Positions 12,109 to 18,697 of a stretch of DNA of 18,697 nucleotides are shown here, piece after piece. The stretch covers positions 1 to 18,697 of the forward strand of contig JAITQP010000116.1 in assembly GCA_031288885.1 (NCBI GenBank). The letters run 5' to 3'. Below the pieces are notes generated by a model. It did no database searches. It was not told the origin of the DNA and saw nothing but the letters and a program-made list of their open reading frames with translations. The position numbers and the translations under genes were made by a program. This stretch comes from Prevotellaceae bacterium (GTDB lineage: Bacteria > Bacteroidota > Bacteroidia > Bacteroidales > UBA932). Each line of letters opens with the position of its first letter. The stretch's first letter is position 1.

Positions 12109-14153
12109 AACGCCATGCCCACACGCTGTATGCTGCCCTTTCCGTGGCTGCCATAGCAGGCTACGCAGCGCCTGCCGTTGCGCAAGCCGTTACGGCGCAA
12201 CAGGCCATCGAAAGCGTTGTGGAGGAAGCATCCTCGCTGGAGGACGCCGCCGTTGCGCTGGAGGTCATCTCCGACCAGCTCACGAGCTACGCGGCCAACC
12301 CGCTCAACCTGAACACGGCAAGCGAAGCGGAGCTGCTGCGGCTGTCCGTGCTCAACGAATTTCAGGCGGCCAGCATACGCGAGTACGTTGCGCAGAACGG
12401 CGACATGCTTACGCCCTACGAGCTGCAATACGTGTACGGCATTACGCAGGAGATGATGCTCAGGCTGCTGCCGTTTGTTACGACGCTTCCGAGCGAGGCG
12501 GTGCAGCCGTTTTCGCTGCGGCAGGCGCTCACAGACGGGCATCACCAGCTCTTAACCCGCGCCGCGCAAACGGCTGAGCGGCAGGAGGGGTACAAGAACG
12601 GCTACTACTTAGGCAGCCCGCAAGCCCTGTACGCGCGCTACCGCTACACGTTTAGCGACAAGCTGCAGTGGGGCGTCACGGCGGACAAGGACGCCGGCGA
12701 GCCCTTTGGCAGAAGCGGCAACGAGGCCGGTTTCGATTTCTACTCGGGGCACGTACAGGTAAACGACGTCGGCATTTTGCGGACGCTGGTGCTGGGCGAT
12801 TTTTACGCGGGGTTTGGGCAGGGGCTGCTGCTATGGAAAGGAGGGGCAATGGGAAAATCGAGCGACGCGTTCAGCATAGCCAAGCGCGGAGGCGGCGTAA
12901 AGGCTTACAGCGGTACCAACGAGAACTTGTTTTTTCGGGGCGCGGCGGCAAGCGTAAGCATCTCCAAGGCGCTGACGGCTACGGCCTTCTTCTCCTACAA
13001 AAATGTGGACGCTAACGCCGACACCGTCAACGGCGCTTTCTCCACGCTGCAAACCTCCGGATTGCACGCCACCTCTAAGGGAATGAGCGAAAAAGACGCT
13101 GTGAGCGAAGTGGCGGCAGGAGCCAACGTATCCTACAGCATGTCAACGTTGAGAATTGGCGCAACCGCCCTGTGGCACAAGTTTGGCGGCTCATACCAGC
13201 GGGATGTGCGACCGTACAACCTCTTTGAGCTGAACAAAAACGAAAACGTTAACCTCAGCGCCGACTATCGCTGGTATCTCAAAAAAGTACACTTGTTTGG
13301 GGAATTTGGCGTGAGCCGGAATGGCGGACTTGCCGCCTTTAACGGGTGCTTGGCAAATGTGGCGCCGCGCCTACAGCTGTCGCTCCTGCACCGCTACTAC
13401 CAGCCTCAATATCAAGCCTACTACTCTACCGCTTTTGCCGAAGGCGGAAAAACGGCCAACGAGCACGGGCTTTACATCGGCGCAAACATTTTTCCGCACG
13501 CTAAGGTAAAAACTACGCTGTACTTTGACGCGTATAGCTTTGCGTGGCTCCGGTACAAGGCTACAGCGCCCTCAAAAGGTTTTGATTTTTTGCTGCAAAC
13601 CGACTACACGCCGCAGCCATTCTGCAAAATGCACCTGCGGCTGCGCTACGATGCTAAGGAGGAGAACGTTGCCAACGCGCTCGCGCCAACAAAAACAACC
13701 GATGTGGTGGAAAAAATAAACCTGCGCTACAACATTACCTACACGCTGCTGGAGGGGCTCGACTGCAAAACGCACGCGGAAGTTGCGCTGTACAAGGCGG
13801 GCACGCAGGCGCGCGAGCAGGGCGTAATGCTTTTTCAGGACGTTCGGTACAGCTTGCGGCAGCTGCCCCTGTTCGTATCGCTGCGCTACGCCATATTCAA
13901 CACCGACAGCTACGCCTCGCGCATGTACGCCTACGAGAGCGACGTGCTCTACGCTTTCTCCGTCCCCGCGTACTACGGGCAGGGCTCGCGCTGGTACGTC
14001 AACCTGCACTGGAAGCCGGCGGACAGGTTTGAGCTTTGGCTACGCTGCGCGCAAACCTACTACTACGACCGCAGCGCCATCGGGAGCGACGACACGCTAA
14101 TCAGCTCCAACCACCGCACCGACCTGAAGCTCCAGCTGAGGGTAAAGCTCTGA
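12105..14153 (+). CDS. ComEA-like helix-hairpin-helix protein with predicted outer-membrane barrel
   Basis: The protein has 682 residues. A signal peptide (1-26, ending A-V-A-Q-A) is followed by an acidic helical region, then NPLNLNTASEAELLRLSVLNEFQA (about 65-88) and a second repeat-like segment LTPYELQYVYGITQEMMLRLLPFV. These are the ComEA-type helix-hairpin-helix motif, which binds DNA backbones. From about 140 to the end the sequence has many alternating aromatic strands (ALYARYRYTFSDKLQWGVTA, LVLGDFYAGFGQGLLLW, SVSISKALTATAFFSYKN, LKLQLRVKL), consistent with a large outer-membrane beta-barrel. Proteins of this layout are common in Bacteroidota and uncharacterised. It is coupled by ATGA to the PorV/PorQ-like gene. 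A role in DNA passage across the outer membrane is attractive but only inference. Confidence 0.78.
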   Translation: MKRHAHTLYAALSVAAIAGYAAPAVAQAVTAQQAIESVVEEASSLEDAAVALEVISDQLTSYAANPLNLNTASEAELLRLSVLNEFQAASIREYVAQNGDMLTPYELQYVYGITQEMMLRLLPFVTTLPSEAVQPFSLRQALTDGHHQLLTRAAQTAERQEGYKNGYYLGSPQALYARYRYTFSDKLQWGVTADKDAGEPFGRSGNEAGFDFYSGHVQVNDVGILRTLVLGDFYAGFGQGLLLWKGGAMGKSSDAFSIAKRGGGVKAYSGTNENLFFRGAAASVSISKALTATAFFSYKNVDANADTVNGAFSTLQTSGLHATSKGMSEKDAVSEVAAGANVSYSMSTLRIGATALWHKFGGSYQRDVRPYNLFELNKNENVNLSADYRWYLKKVHLFGEFGVSRNGGLAAFNGCLANVAPRLQLSLLHRYYQPQYQAYYSTAFAEGGKTANEHGLYIGANIFPHAKVKTTLYFDAYSFAWLRYKATAPSKGFDFLLQTDYTPQPFCKMHLRLRYDAKEENVANALAPTKTTDVVEKINLRYNITYTLLEGLDCKTHAEVALYKAGTQAREQGVMLFQDVRYSLRQLPLFVSLRYAIFNTDSYASRMYAYESDVLYAFSVPAYYGQGSRWYVNLHWKPADRFELWLRCAQTYYYDRSAIGSDDTLISSNHRTDLKLQLRVKL

Positions 14154-14162
14154 AAACCGTTG

Positions 14163-14480
14163 CTACAGCAGCGCTTTCAGCTTTTCCTCAAAGGTGCTCT
14201 TGGGCGCTGCGCCCACCAGCTTCTCCACCATTTGGCCGTTTTTGAAAAACAGCACGGTGGGAATATTGCGAATGCCGTAGCTGGCGGGCGTTTGGTCGTT
14301 GGCGTCAACGTCCATTTTGCCCACCACAGCGCGCCCCTCATACTCCTTAGCCAGCTCCTCAATGGAGGGCGCAATTGCTCTGCACGGACCGCACCACGTA
14401 GCCCAAAAATCAAGTAACACGGGTTGGCTACTCTTGAGCACTTCCTGCTCAAAGTTAGCGTCGGTAATTTCTAATGCCAT
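14163..14480 (-). CDS. trxA: Thioredoxin
   Basis: This cytoplasmic disulfide reductase has 105 residues, the standard length. The active site WCGPC is at 29-33 within VLLDFWATWCGPCRAIAP. The buried Asp24 is present, and the cis-Pro is in RNIPTVLFF (Pro74). The C-terminal VGAAPKSTFEEKL is typical. There is no signal peptide. It lies 27 bp downstream of the HIT-family gene on the same strand, probably as the last gene of a greA-HIT-trxA operon. Its stop is 9 bp from the convergent HhH gene. Confidence 0.95.
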   Translation of the reverse strand: MALEITDANFEQEVLKSSQPVLLDFWATWCGPCRAIAPSIEELAKEYEGRAVVGKMDVDANDQTPASYGIRNIPTVLFFKNGQMVEKLVGAAPKSTFEEKLKALL

Positions 14481-14507
14481 ATCTCTTTATGTATAAAAAA
14501 ATTGTTG

Positions 14508-14912
14508 TTATGTTTTACTCTCCCACTTGGCCGCAATTGCTTTCGCAATGCTTTCAAGTTCTTCCTTTTCCAGCTTCAGCTTGGGTTTTTTGAAGTCCAC
14601 ATCAGCCTCGCTGCTGAGCGGAATGAGGTGAATGTGCGCGTGCGGCACCTCCAGCCCCAGCACCGCCACGCCTACGCGCTTGCAGGGGATGACCGCCTGT
14701 ATTGCCTTGGCCGCTTTTTGCGCAAACAGCCATAGCCCGCTCAGCGTTTTGTCATCGAGGTCAAACAGGTAGTCCACCTCCTTTCTGGGGATAACCAGCG
14801 TATGCCCCTTGGCTATCGGGTTAATGTCCAGAAACGCGTAGTAGTCGCCGTCGGCAGCCACCTTGTAGCTGGGTATTTCGCCGCTCGCAATCTTAGAAAA
14901 AATGGTACTCAT
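14508..14912 (-). CDS. HIT-family nucleotide hydrolase/transferase
   Basis: The protein has 134 residues. The histidine triad H-A-H-I-H-L is at 91-96, preceded by GLEVP, and IFSKIASGEIPSYKV (4-18) is the standard N-terminus of the Hint/HinT branch. Members hydrolyse nucleoside phosphoramidates or related adenylated compounds; the physiological substrate here is unknown. The C-terminal 25 residues are Lys/Glu-rich and helical. It follows greA by 45 bp, and that gap holds three 7-bp repeat units. It precedes trxA by 27 bp. Confidence 0.92.
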   Translation of the reverse strand: MSTIFSKIASGEIPSYKVAADGDYYAFLDINPIAKGHTLVIPRKEVDYLFDLDDKTLSGLWLFAQKAAKAIQAVIPCKRVGVAVLGLEVPHAHIHLIPLSSEADVDFKKPKLKLEKEELESIAKAIAAKWESKT

Positions 14913-14935
14913 GGTAAATTTTTACTCCCACATCT

Positions 14936-14956
14936 TTAATTCTTAATTCCTAATTA
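14936..14956. repeat. Three tandem 7-bp units (T/C)TAATT(C/A)
   Basis: TTAATTC, TTAATTC and CTAATTA fill most of the gap between greA and the HIT gene, ending one base before the greA stop. They are the same family as the five-unit arrays at 3377-3411 and 16606-16640. Confidence 0.7.
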
Positions 14957-14957
14957 G

Positions 14958-15428
14958 TTAGATGGATATTTCGAGCACCTCAAGCTTCATGCTACCTGCG
15001 GGGACGGTTATCTCCACCACGTCGCCCACCTTTTTGCCGAGCAGGGCTTTGGCAATGGGCGTGGCGATGGAGAGCTTGCCCGCCTTGAGGTTGGCCTCGT
15101 TTTCGGTAACCAGCGTGTACTCCATAACGGCCTTGGACTGCACGTTTTTGAGCTTCACCTTATTCAGCAGCTGAACTTTTGAGGTGTTAATCTTGGAATC
15201 ATCAATAACCTTCGCGTTGGCCAGCATGTGCTCCAGCTTTGAGATTTTCATTTCGAGCAATCCTTGCGCTTCCTTTGCCGCGTCGTACTCTGCGTTTTCG
15301 GAGAGATCTCCCTTATCGCGCGCTTCGGCAATGGCACGCGAAGCCGCCGGACGCTCCACGTGCTTCAGCCTGTCCAGCTCTGCACGCAGCTTTTCCAAGC
15401 CTTTTTCTGTCAAGTAGGTGTATGCCAT
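14958..15428 (-). CDS. greA: Transcription elongation factor GreA
   Basis: GreA enters the secondary channel of stalled RNA polymerase and stimulates transcript cleavage. It has 156 residues, the usual length. The N-terminal coiled coil (about 1-75) contains LTEKGLEKLRAELDRL and ARDKGDLSENAEYDAAKEAQ, with the tip acidic residues Asp and Glu of GDLSENAEY. The C-terminal FKBP-like domain includes EYTLVTENEANLKAGKLSIATPIAKALLGKKVGD and ends in VLEISI. ATG 15428 is preceded by a leader of about 90 nt from a strong promoter at 15527-15557. It is probably the first gene of greA-HIT-trxA. Confidence 0.96.
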   Translation of the reverse strand: MAYTYLTEKGLEKLRAELDRLKHVERPAASRAIAEARDKGDLSENAEYDAAKEAQGLLEMKISKLEHMLANAKVIDDSKINTSKVQLLNKVKLKNVQSKAVMEYTLVTENEANLKAGKLSIATPIAKALLGKKVGDVVEITVPAGSMKLEVLEISI

Positions 15429-15526
15429 AACTTATAAATATTACTCTTGATAATGAAAAAAAATAAAGAATTCCCCCGTTTCGCAGTAAGGGAACTCTTC
15501 AATTTTAAATTCCAATGATTGAGCTG

Positions 15527-15557
15527 CAAATGTAGCCACATTATTTACGCAAAGCAA
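15527..15557 (-). promoter_or_regulatory. Promoter for greA-HIT-trxA
   Basis: On the minus strand TTG (15557-15555) is followed after exactly 20 bp by TACATTTG (15534-15527), a full match to the Bacteroidota -33/-7 pattern. The leader of about 90 nt contains a possible TTCCC/GGGAA hairpin. Confidence 0.75.
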
Positions 15558-15608
15558 CTTTTTAGTTGCAATAATTGTTAATGTATTTTTATTTTTCCGA
15601 GCCTCACG

Positions 15609-15640
15609 TTTGTAAAACTTAGATTTTTCATGTAAGTTTG
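15609..15640 (+). promoter_or_regulatory. Promoter for the lolD-like gene
   Basis: TTTG (15609-15612) is followed after 20 bp by TAAGTTTG (15633-15640), the best full-consensus promoter in the window. GTG 15664 lies 23 bp downstream. It is divergent from the greA promoter, 51 bp away. Confidence 0.8.
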
Positions 15641-15663
15641 CAGCCTGTTAAGAAATTCTTCGC

Positions 15664-16323
15664 GTGATTCAGTCCGAAAACATAACCAAATCCTTTGGCG
15701 CGCTACAGGTGCTCAAGGGCATCGACCTGCGCGTGGCGCGCGGCGAGGTGGTGTCGATAGTGGGCGCCAGCGGCGCCGGAAAAACAACGCTGCTCGAAAT
15801 TTTGGGTACGCTCAACCGCCCCGACAGCGGCACGGTGCGCCTCGAGGGCGTTGACGTGTTTGCCCTTGGCCGGCGCGAGCTGGCGCGCCTCCGAAACCGG
15901 AAGCTCGGCTTCGTGTTTCAGCTCCACCACCTGCTGCCCGAATTTACCGCGCTGGAAAACGTTTGCATCCCCGCGTTCATTGCCGGCGCAGACAGGCACA
16001 AGGCGGAGCAGCGCAGCAAGGAGCTGCTCGGCTATCTGGGGCTGGCGCACCGCATGCAGCACAAGCCCGCCGAGATGTCCGGCGGGGAGCAGCAGCGCGT
16101 GGCCATTGCGCGCGCCATGATTAACAACCCCTCGGTTATGCTGGCGGATGAGCCGTCGGGCAACCTCGACTCGCACAACAAGCAGGAGCTGCACGCGCTG
16201 TTCTTCAAGCTGAGGGAGGAAATGGGGCAAACCATCGTCATCGTAACGCACGACGAGGAGCTCGCCAACATGTGCGACCGCAAAATCACCATGAGCGACG
16301 GGCAAATTGTGCACAACGCCTAA
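15664..16323 (+). CDS. lolD: ABC transporter ATPase, LolD-like
   Basis: The protein has 219 residues and starts with GTG 15664, placed by the promoter just upstream. Walker A is GASGAGKT (34-41), the Q-loop Gln86 is in [18 protein letters not shown] (typical of the LolD/MacB branch), the signature is [15 protein letters not shown] (138-152), Walker B is [12 protein letters not shown] (158-169) and the H-loop is VTHDEEL (194-200). LolD drives release of lipoproteins from the inner membrane with LolC/E permeases. No permease gene is adjacent, as is common for this ATPase in Bacteroidota, so the assignment rests on subfamily motifs. Other lipoprotein or macrolide-type exporters remain possible. 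Confidence 0.85.
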   Translation: MIQSENITKSFGALQVLKGIDLRVARGEVVSIVGASGAGKTTLLEILGTLNRPDSGTVRLEGVDVFALGRRELARLRNRKLGFVFQLHHLLPEFTALENVCIPAFIAGADRHKAEQRSKELLGYLGLAHRMQHKPAEMSGGEQQRVAIARAMINNPSVMLADEPSGNLDSHNKQELHALFFKLREEMGQTIVIVTHDEELANMCDRKITMSDGQIVHNA

Positions 16324-16347
16324 CGGGGAACTCCCAAAGCCCCCTCC

Positions 16348-16374
16348 ATGAGGTAATAATGAGGTAATGAGGTT
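16348..16374. repeat. ATGAGGT repeats
   Basis: ATGAGGT occurs at 16348, 16359 and 16367. The complementary pattern AACCTCACTACCTCAC lies at 18425-18440, so the motif appears on both sides of purL in opposite orientation. Confidence 0.5.
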
Positions 16375-16433
16375 GGGGTGTGGGGGCGCCACGCTGGCTA
16401 CTGAGGTTGTTTTGTTTGGAAAATTAGGTTAGA

Positions 16434-16464
16434 AATGAGGTTGCCGCGCCTCAAAAACCTCATT
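16434..16464. repeat. 9-bp inverted repeat AATGAGGTT/AACCTCATT
   Basis: Perfect 9-bp arms (16434-16442 and 16456-16464) enclose 13 bp. It lies 110 bp after the lolD stop but no T-run follows, so it is not a clear terminator. The arm sequence relates it to the ATGAGGT repeats just upstream. Confidence 0.55.
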
Positions 16465-16546
16465 GAGATTGAGAGGGAAGCGTTTTCTACTGTTTTGCTT
16501 GTTGGGTTTTCAGCCTTTAAGCTGGCGACATTGGGCGTTGCCTTTC

Positions 16547-16564
16547 ACATTCCGTTAGGAATGT
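16547..16564. repeat. Inverted repeat ACATTCC-GTTA-GGAATGT
   Basis: Perfect 7-bp arms with a 4-nt loop. It resembles short dispersed palindromes seen between genes in related genomes; no T-run follows. Confidence 0.6.
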
Positions 16565-16605
16565 TGCTGATGCTTCTATAGCCAATAAAACATCACTGCA
16601 ACAAC

Positions 16606-16640
16606 GTAATTCGTAATTCGTAATTTTTAATTCGTAATTC
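16606..16640. repeat. Five tandem 7-bp units (G/T)TAATT(C/T) before purL
   Basis: GTAATTC, GTAATTC, GTAATTT, TTAATTC and GTAATTC, again exactly 35 bp. The array ends 4 bp before ATG 16645, so it forms the immediate upstream region of purL. Confidence 0.85.
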
Positions 16641-16644
16641 TCAA

Positions 16645-18360
16645 ATGGTATTCTTTTTTCAGTCGTCGGCAAGCGTTCTGGCGGTGAGCGCCGATAGCCC
16701 GCTCACGGCGCAGGACGTCGAAAAGCTGGAGTGGCTTTTCTCCGGCGCAAAGTACGCTGACGCGGACAGCATGAGCAGCCGGCAAACCTACGTGGGGCCG
16801 CGCCGCGAAATGGTTACGCCGTGGAGCACAAACGCGGCGGAAATCACCCAAAACATGGGTATCAGCGGCGTCAGGCGCATCGAAGAGTTTTTTCCCGTGG
16901 CGGACAGCAAAAAGGCCGCGTTCGACCCCATGCTACAGGAGCTGTATCGGGGCTTGGCGCAGGACGTGTTTGCCGTTGACCGCACGCCCGACCCCATCCG
17001 GTACATCAGCGACGTTGCGCAGTACAACGCGCAGGAGGGCTTGGCGCTTAACCCCGACGAGGTGGGCTACCTCAACGCGCTCAGCAAAAAGCTGAACCGG
17101 CAGCTCACCGACAGCGAAATATTCGGCTTTTCGCAGGTAAACTCCGAGCACTGCCGCCACAAAATCTTCAACGGCACGTTCATTATCGACGAACAGGAAA
17201 TGCCCTCAACGCTCTTTGCGCTCATCAAAAAAACTACCGAAAAAAATCCCAACCGCGTGGTGAGCGCCTACAAGGACAACTGCGCGTTTATGCAAGGCCC
17301 CGTGGCGGAGCAGTTTGCGCCCTCGGCAGGCGACAAGCCGGACATGTTTGCCGTGCAGGACGTAGAAACGGTCTTCTCCCTGAAGGCCGAAACGCACAAC
17401 TTCCCCACCACCGTGGAGCCCTTTAACGGCGCCGCCACGGGGTCGGGCGGCGAAATACGCGACCGGATGGCGGGCGGAAAAGGCTCCATGCCGCTGGCGG
17501 GAACGGCCGTGTACATGACCTCCTACCCCCGCGTGGCGGACAACCTCAAGAGCGCCGAGCTGCACTCCGAAGAGCGCCCGTGGCGCTACCAAACGCCGGA
17601 GGACATCCTGATAAAAGCGTCGAACGGCGCGAGCGACTTTGGCAACAAGTTTGGGCAGCCGCTGATTTGCGGCTCGCTCCTCACCTTTGAGCAGGAGGTG
17701 GACGGCAAAACCTACGGCTACGACAAGGTGGTGATGCTGGCGGGCGGCGTGGGCTACGCAAAAAAGTCCGACTGCCTGAAGGAGAAGCCCGCAGCGGGCG
17801 ACGTGGTGGTGCTGCTGGGTGGCGACAACTACCGCATTGGCATGGGCGGCGGAGCCGTGAGCAGCGTGGACACCGGAGAGCTTGCCGGCAGCATTGAGCT
17901 CAACGCCGTGCAGCGCTCAAACCCCGAAATGCAGAAGCGCGTGTACAACGCCATCCGCGCCCTGTGCGAGGGGGCAAAAAACCCCATCGTTGCCATCCAC
18001 GACCACGGCGCGGGGGGACACCTCAACTGCTTCTCGGAGCTGGTGGAGGCCACCGGCGGGGAAATTGACCTGAGCAAGCTACCGCTGGGCGACCCCACGC
18101 TGAGCGCAAAGGAGATTGCCGGCAACGAAAGTCAGGAGCGCATGGGGCTGGTGCTCCACGAGGAAGACCTGCCGCTGCTGCGCCGCGTTGCTGCGCGCGA
18201 GCGGGCGCCCATGTACGTGGTAGGCCGCGCAACAGGCGACATGAGGTTCACCCTCGTAAACAAGGTAACCCACGAAAAACCCATCGACCTGCTGCTGGAC
18301 GACATGTTCGGAAACCCTCCCAAAACGGTGATAAAAGACAAGACAGTGATTTGTGATTAG
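16645..18360 (+). CDS. purL: Phosphoribosylformylglycinamidine synthase, N-terminal half (truncated)
   Basis: Large-type PurL makes FGAM from FGAR and glutamine in purine synthesis and is normally about 1,200-1,300 residues in this phylum. Here only 571 residues are present before TAG 18358-18360. The N-terminal part is intact: YVGPRREMVTPWSTNAAEITQNMG (49-72), SQVNSEHCRHKIFNGTF (163-179), ETHNFPTTVEPFNGAATGSGGEIRD (249-273), and IHDHGAGGHLNCFSELVEA (451-469). Homology ends cleanly after DDMFGNPPKTVIKDKTV, where the full-length protein would continue into the second synthase module and the C-terminal glutaminase. Neither follows within 337 bp, which is repeat sequence. The half protein lacks ammonia production and half the synthase core. 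A split gene, an insertion or an assembly join are possible. Confidence 0.88.
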   Translation: MVFFFQSSASVLAVSADSPLTAQDVEKLEWLFSGAKYADADSMSSRQTYVGPRREMVTPWSTNAAEITQNMGISGVRRIEEFFPVADSKKAAFDPMLQELYRGLAQDVFAVDRTPDPIRYISDVAQYNAQEGLALNPDEVGYLNALSKKLNRQLTDSEIFGFSQVNSEHCRHKIFNGTFIIDEQEMPSTLFALIKKTTEKNPNRVVSAYKDNCAFMQGPVAEQFAPSAGDKPDMFAVQDVETVFSLKAETHNFPTTVEPFNGAATGSGGEIRDRMAGGKGSMPLAGTAVYMTSYPRVADNLKSAELHSEERPWRYQTPEDILIKASNGASDFGNKFGQPLICGSLLTFEQEVDGKTYGYDKVVMLAGGVGYAKKSDCLKEKPAAGDVVVLLGGDNYRIGMGGGAVSSVDTGELAGSIELNAVQRSNPEMQKRVYNAIRALCEGAKNPIVAIHDHGAGGHLNCFSELVEATGGEIDLSKLPLGDPTLSAKEIAGNESQERMGLVLHEEDLPLLRRVAARERAPMYVVGRATGDMRFTLVNKVTHEKPIDLLLDDMFGNPPKTVIKDKTVICD

Positions 18361-18697
18361 CTGGAGGTAGAGGAGGAGTGACCGCACGGCGTGCGTCCCT
18401 ACACCGCCGCCACGCCACAAAACAAACCTCACTACCTCACTGGGAGGTTAGCGTTGCACGTATTTCTGGATTGCTTCGCTTACAATGACGAAATTGCATC
18501 AGGCGCATTATTAGCATATTACAGATTTCGCTTTTCCATTTTGGGGGGGCTTCTCCCTTTCTCACAAGCCCTGAAAGGGCTTAATCTTCATAACCGCAGG
18601 TCAGCGACCTGCGGAGAGGGCGCCCCTCCTCCTCTCTCTGCCTGAAAGGCAGGACTTTTAAGTCTTAAAGTCTTAGCAGTCCTGCCTTTCAGGCAGG
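18361..18697. other. Repeat-filled segment after truncated purL
   Basis: No gene was recognised. It contains AACCTCACTACCTCAC (18425-18440), GGATTGCTTCGCT followed by TACAATGACG (18468-18490; like a dispersed intergenic repeat widespread in bacteria), and composite hairpin element copy B from 18566. An open frame at 18391-18645 is built of these repeats and is not credible as a gene. No continuation of PurL is visible in any frame. Confidence 0.7.
18566..18697. repeat. Composite palindromic element, copy B (inverted, cut by window end)
   Basis: It contains AAGCCCT-GAA-AGGGCTT (18566-18582), CCGCAGGTC-AGC-GACCTGCGG, GAGAGGGCGCCCCTCCTCC, then CTGCCTGAAAGGCAGGA and, after about 25 bp, TCCTGCCTTTCAGGCAG running to the edge. 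It aligns along its length with the reverse complement of about 3070-3192. Where arms differ between copies, both arms usually change together. Confidence 0.82.

Larger units (their letters stand above)
16324..16644. other. 321-bp repeat-rich gap
   Basis: No gene was recognised between the ATPase and purL. It contains ATGAGGT repeats (16348-16374), an AATGAGGTT/AACCTCATT inverted repeat (16434-16464), an ACATTCC/GGAATGT inverted repeat (16547-16564) and a five-unit heptamer array (16606-16640). The array ends 4 bp before the purL start, where a promoter would be expected. Confidence 0.7.

Noticed and set aside
18391..18645. Open frame after truncated purL
   Set aside because: It consists of dispersed repeat sequence and does not continue PurL.

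Overview
The window looks like a chromosomal segment of an uncultured, moderately GC-rich member of the Bacteroidota, probably Bacteroidales. Three things point there. At least eight sites match the Bacteroidota housekeeping promoter (-7 element TAnnTTTG, some with TTG or TTTG about 20 bp upstream) just ahead of genes. Start codons lack Shine-Dalgarno sequences. The gene families are typical of the phylum: large-type PurL, DUF6088/AbiEi, a PorV/PorQ-like outer-membrane protein, a helix-hairpin-helix outer-membrane protein, a SUMF1-domain secreted protein, and a lipoprotein with a surface-export-like signal. No tRNA, rRNA, CRISPR array, transposase or integrase was recognised.

Layout from left to right: (1) 1-1111, minus strand, the 5' part of a lipoprotein gene that runs off the window. 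(2) 1112-1817, no confident gene; a GC-rich patch with a perfect palindrome and a 21-bp tandem repeat. (3) ansA-type asparaginase (minus). (4) 2886-3376, a gene-free run of short palindromes and 7-bp repeats. (5) A GT2 polyprenol-phosphate glycosyltransferase (minus), divergent from upp and a tRNA-dihydrouridine synthase (plus). (6) A decayed AbiE-type toxin-antitoxin locus (minus): antitoxin intact, toxin broken by two lesions, with a perfect inverted repeat in the promoter region. (7) trmB (plus) facing a SUMF1-domain secreted protein (minus). (8) A 316-bp gap with two opposed promoter-like boxes and a probable structured RNA. (9) A small HTH regulator and ssb (plus). (10) A two-gene outer-membrane operon (PorV/PorQ-like plus HhH barrel protein) with an ATGA overlap. 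(11) greA-HIT-trxA (minus), divergent from a lolD-like ATPase (plus). (12) A repeat-rich gap, then the N-terminal 571 residues of purL ending in a stop and followed by more repeats to the window end.

Most genes are housekeeping: pyrimidine salvage, tRNA modification, transcript cleavage, redox, lipoprotein trafficking and purine synthesis. The unusual content lies between and at the ends of genes. There are arrays of 7-bp units, and a composite element of consecutive short hairpins present twice in opposite orientation, whose stems differ by compensatory changes. One array supplies the last residues of the glycosyltransferase. Another lies immediately before purL, and purL itself stops halfway where repeat sequence begins. 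Two other features deserve attention: the antitoxin kept without a working toxin, and the putative RNA at about 9806-9925. All identifications come from reading the sequence and recalled family motifs; no search was run.
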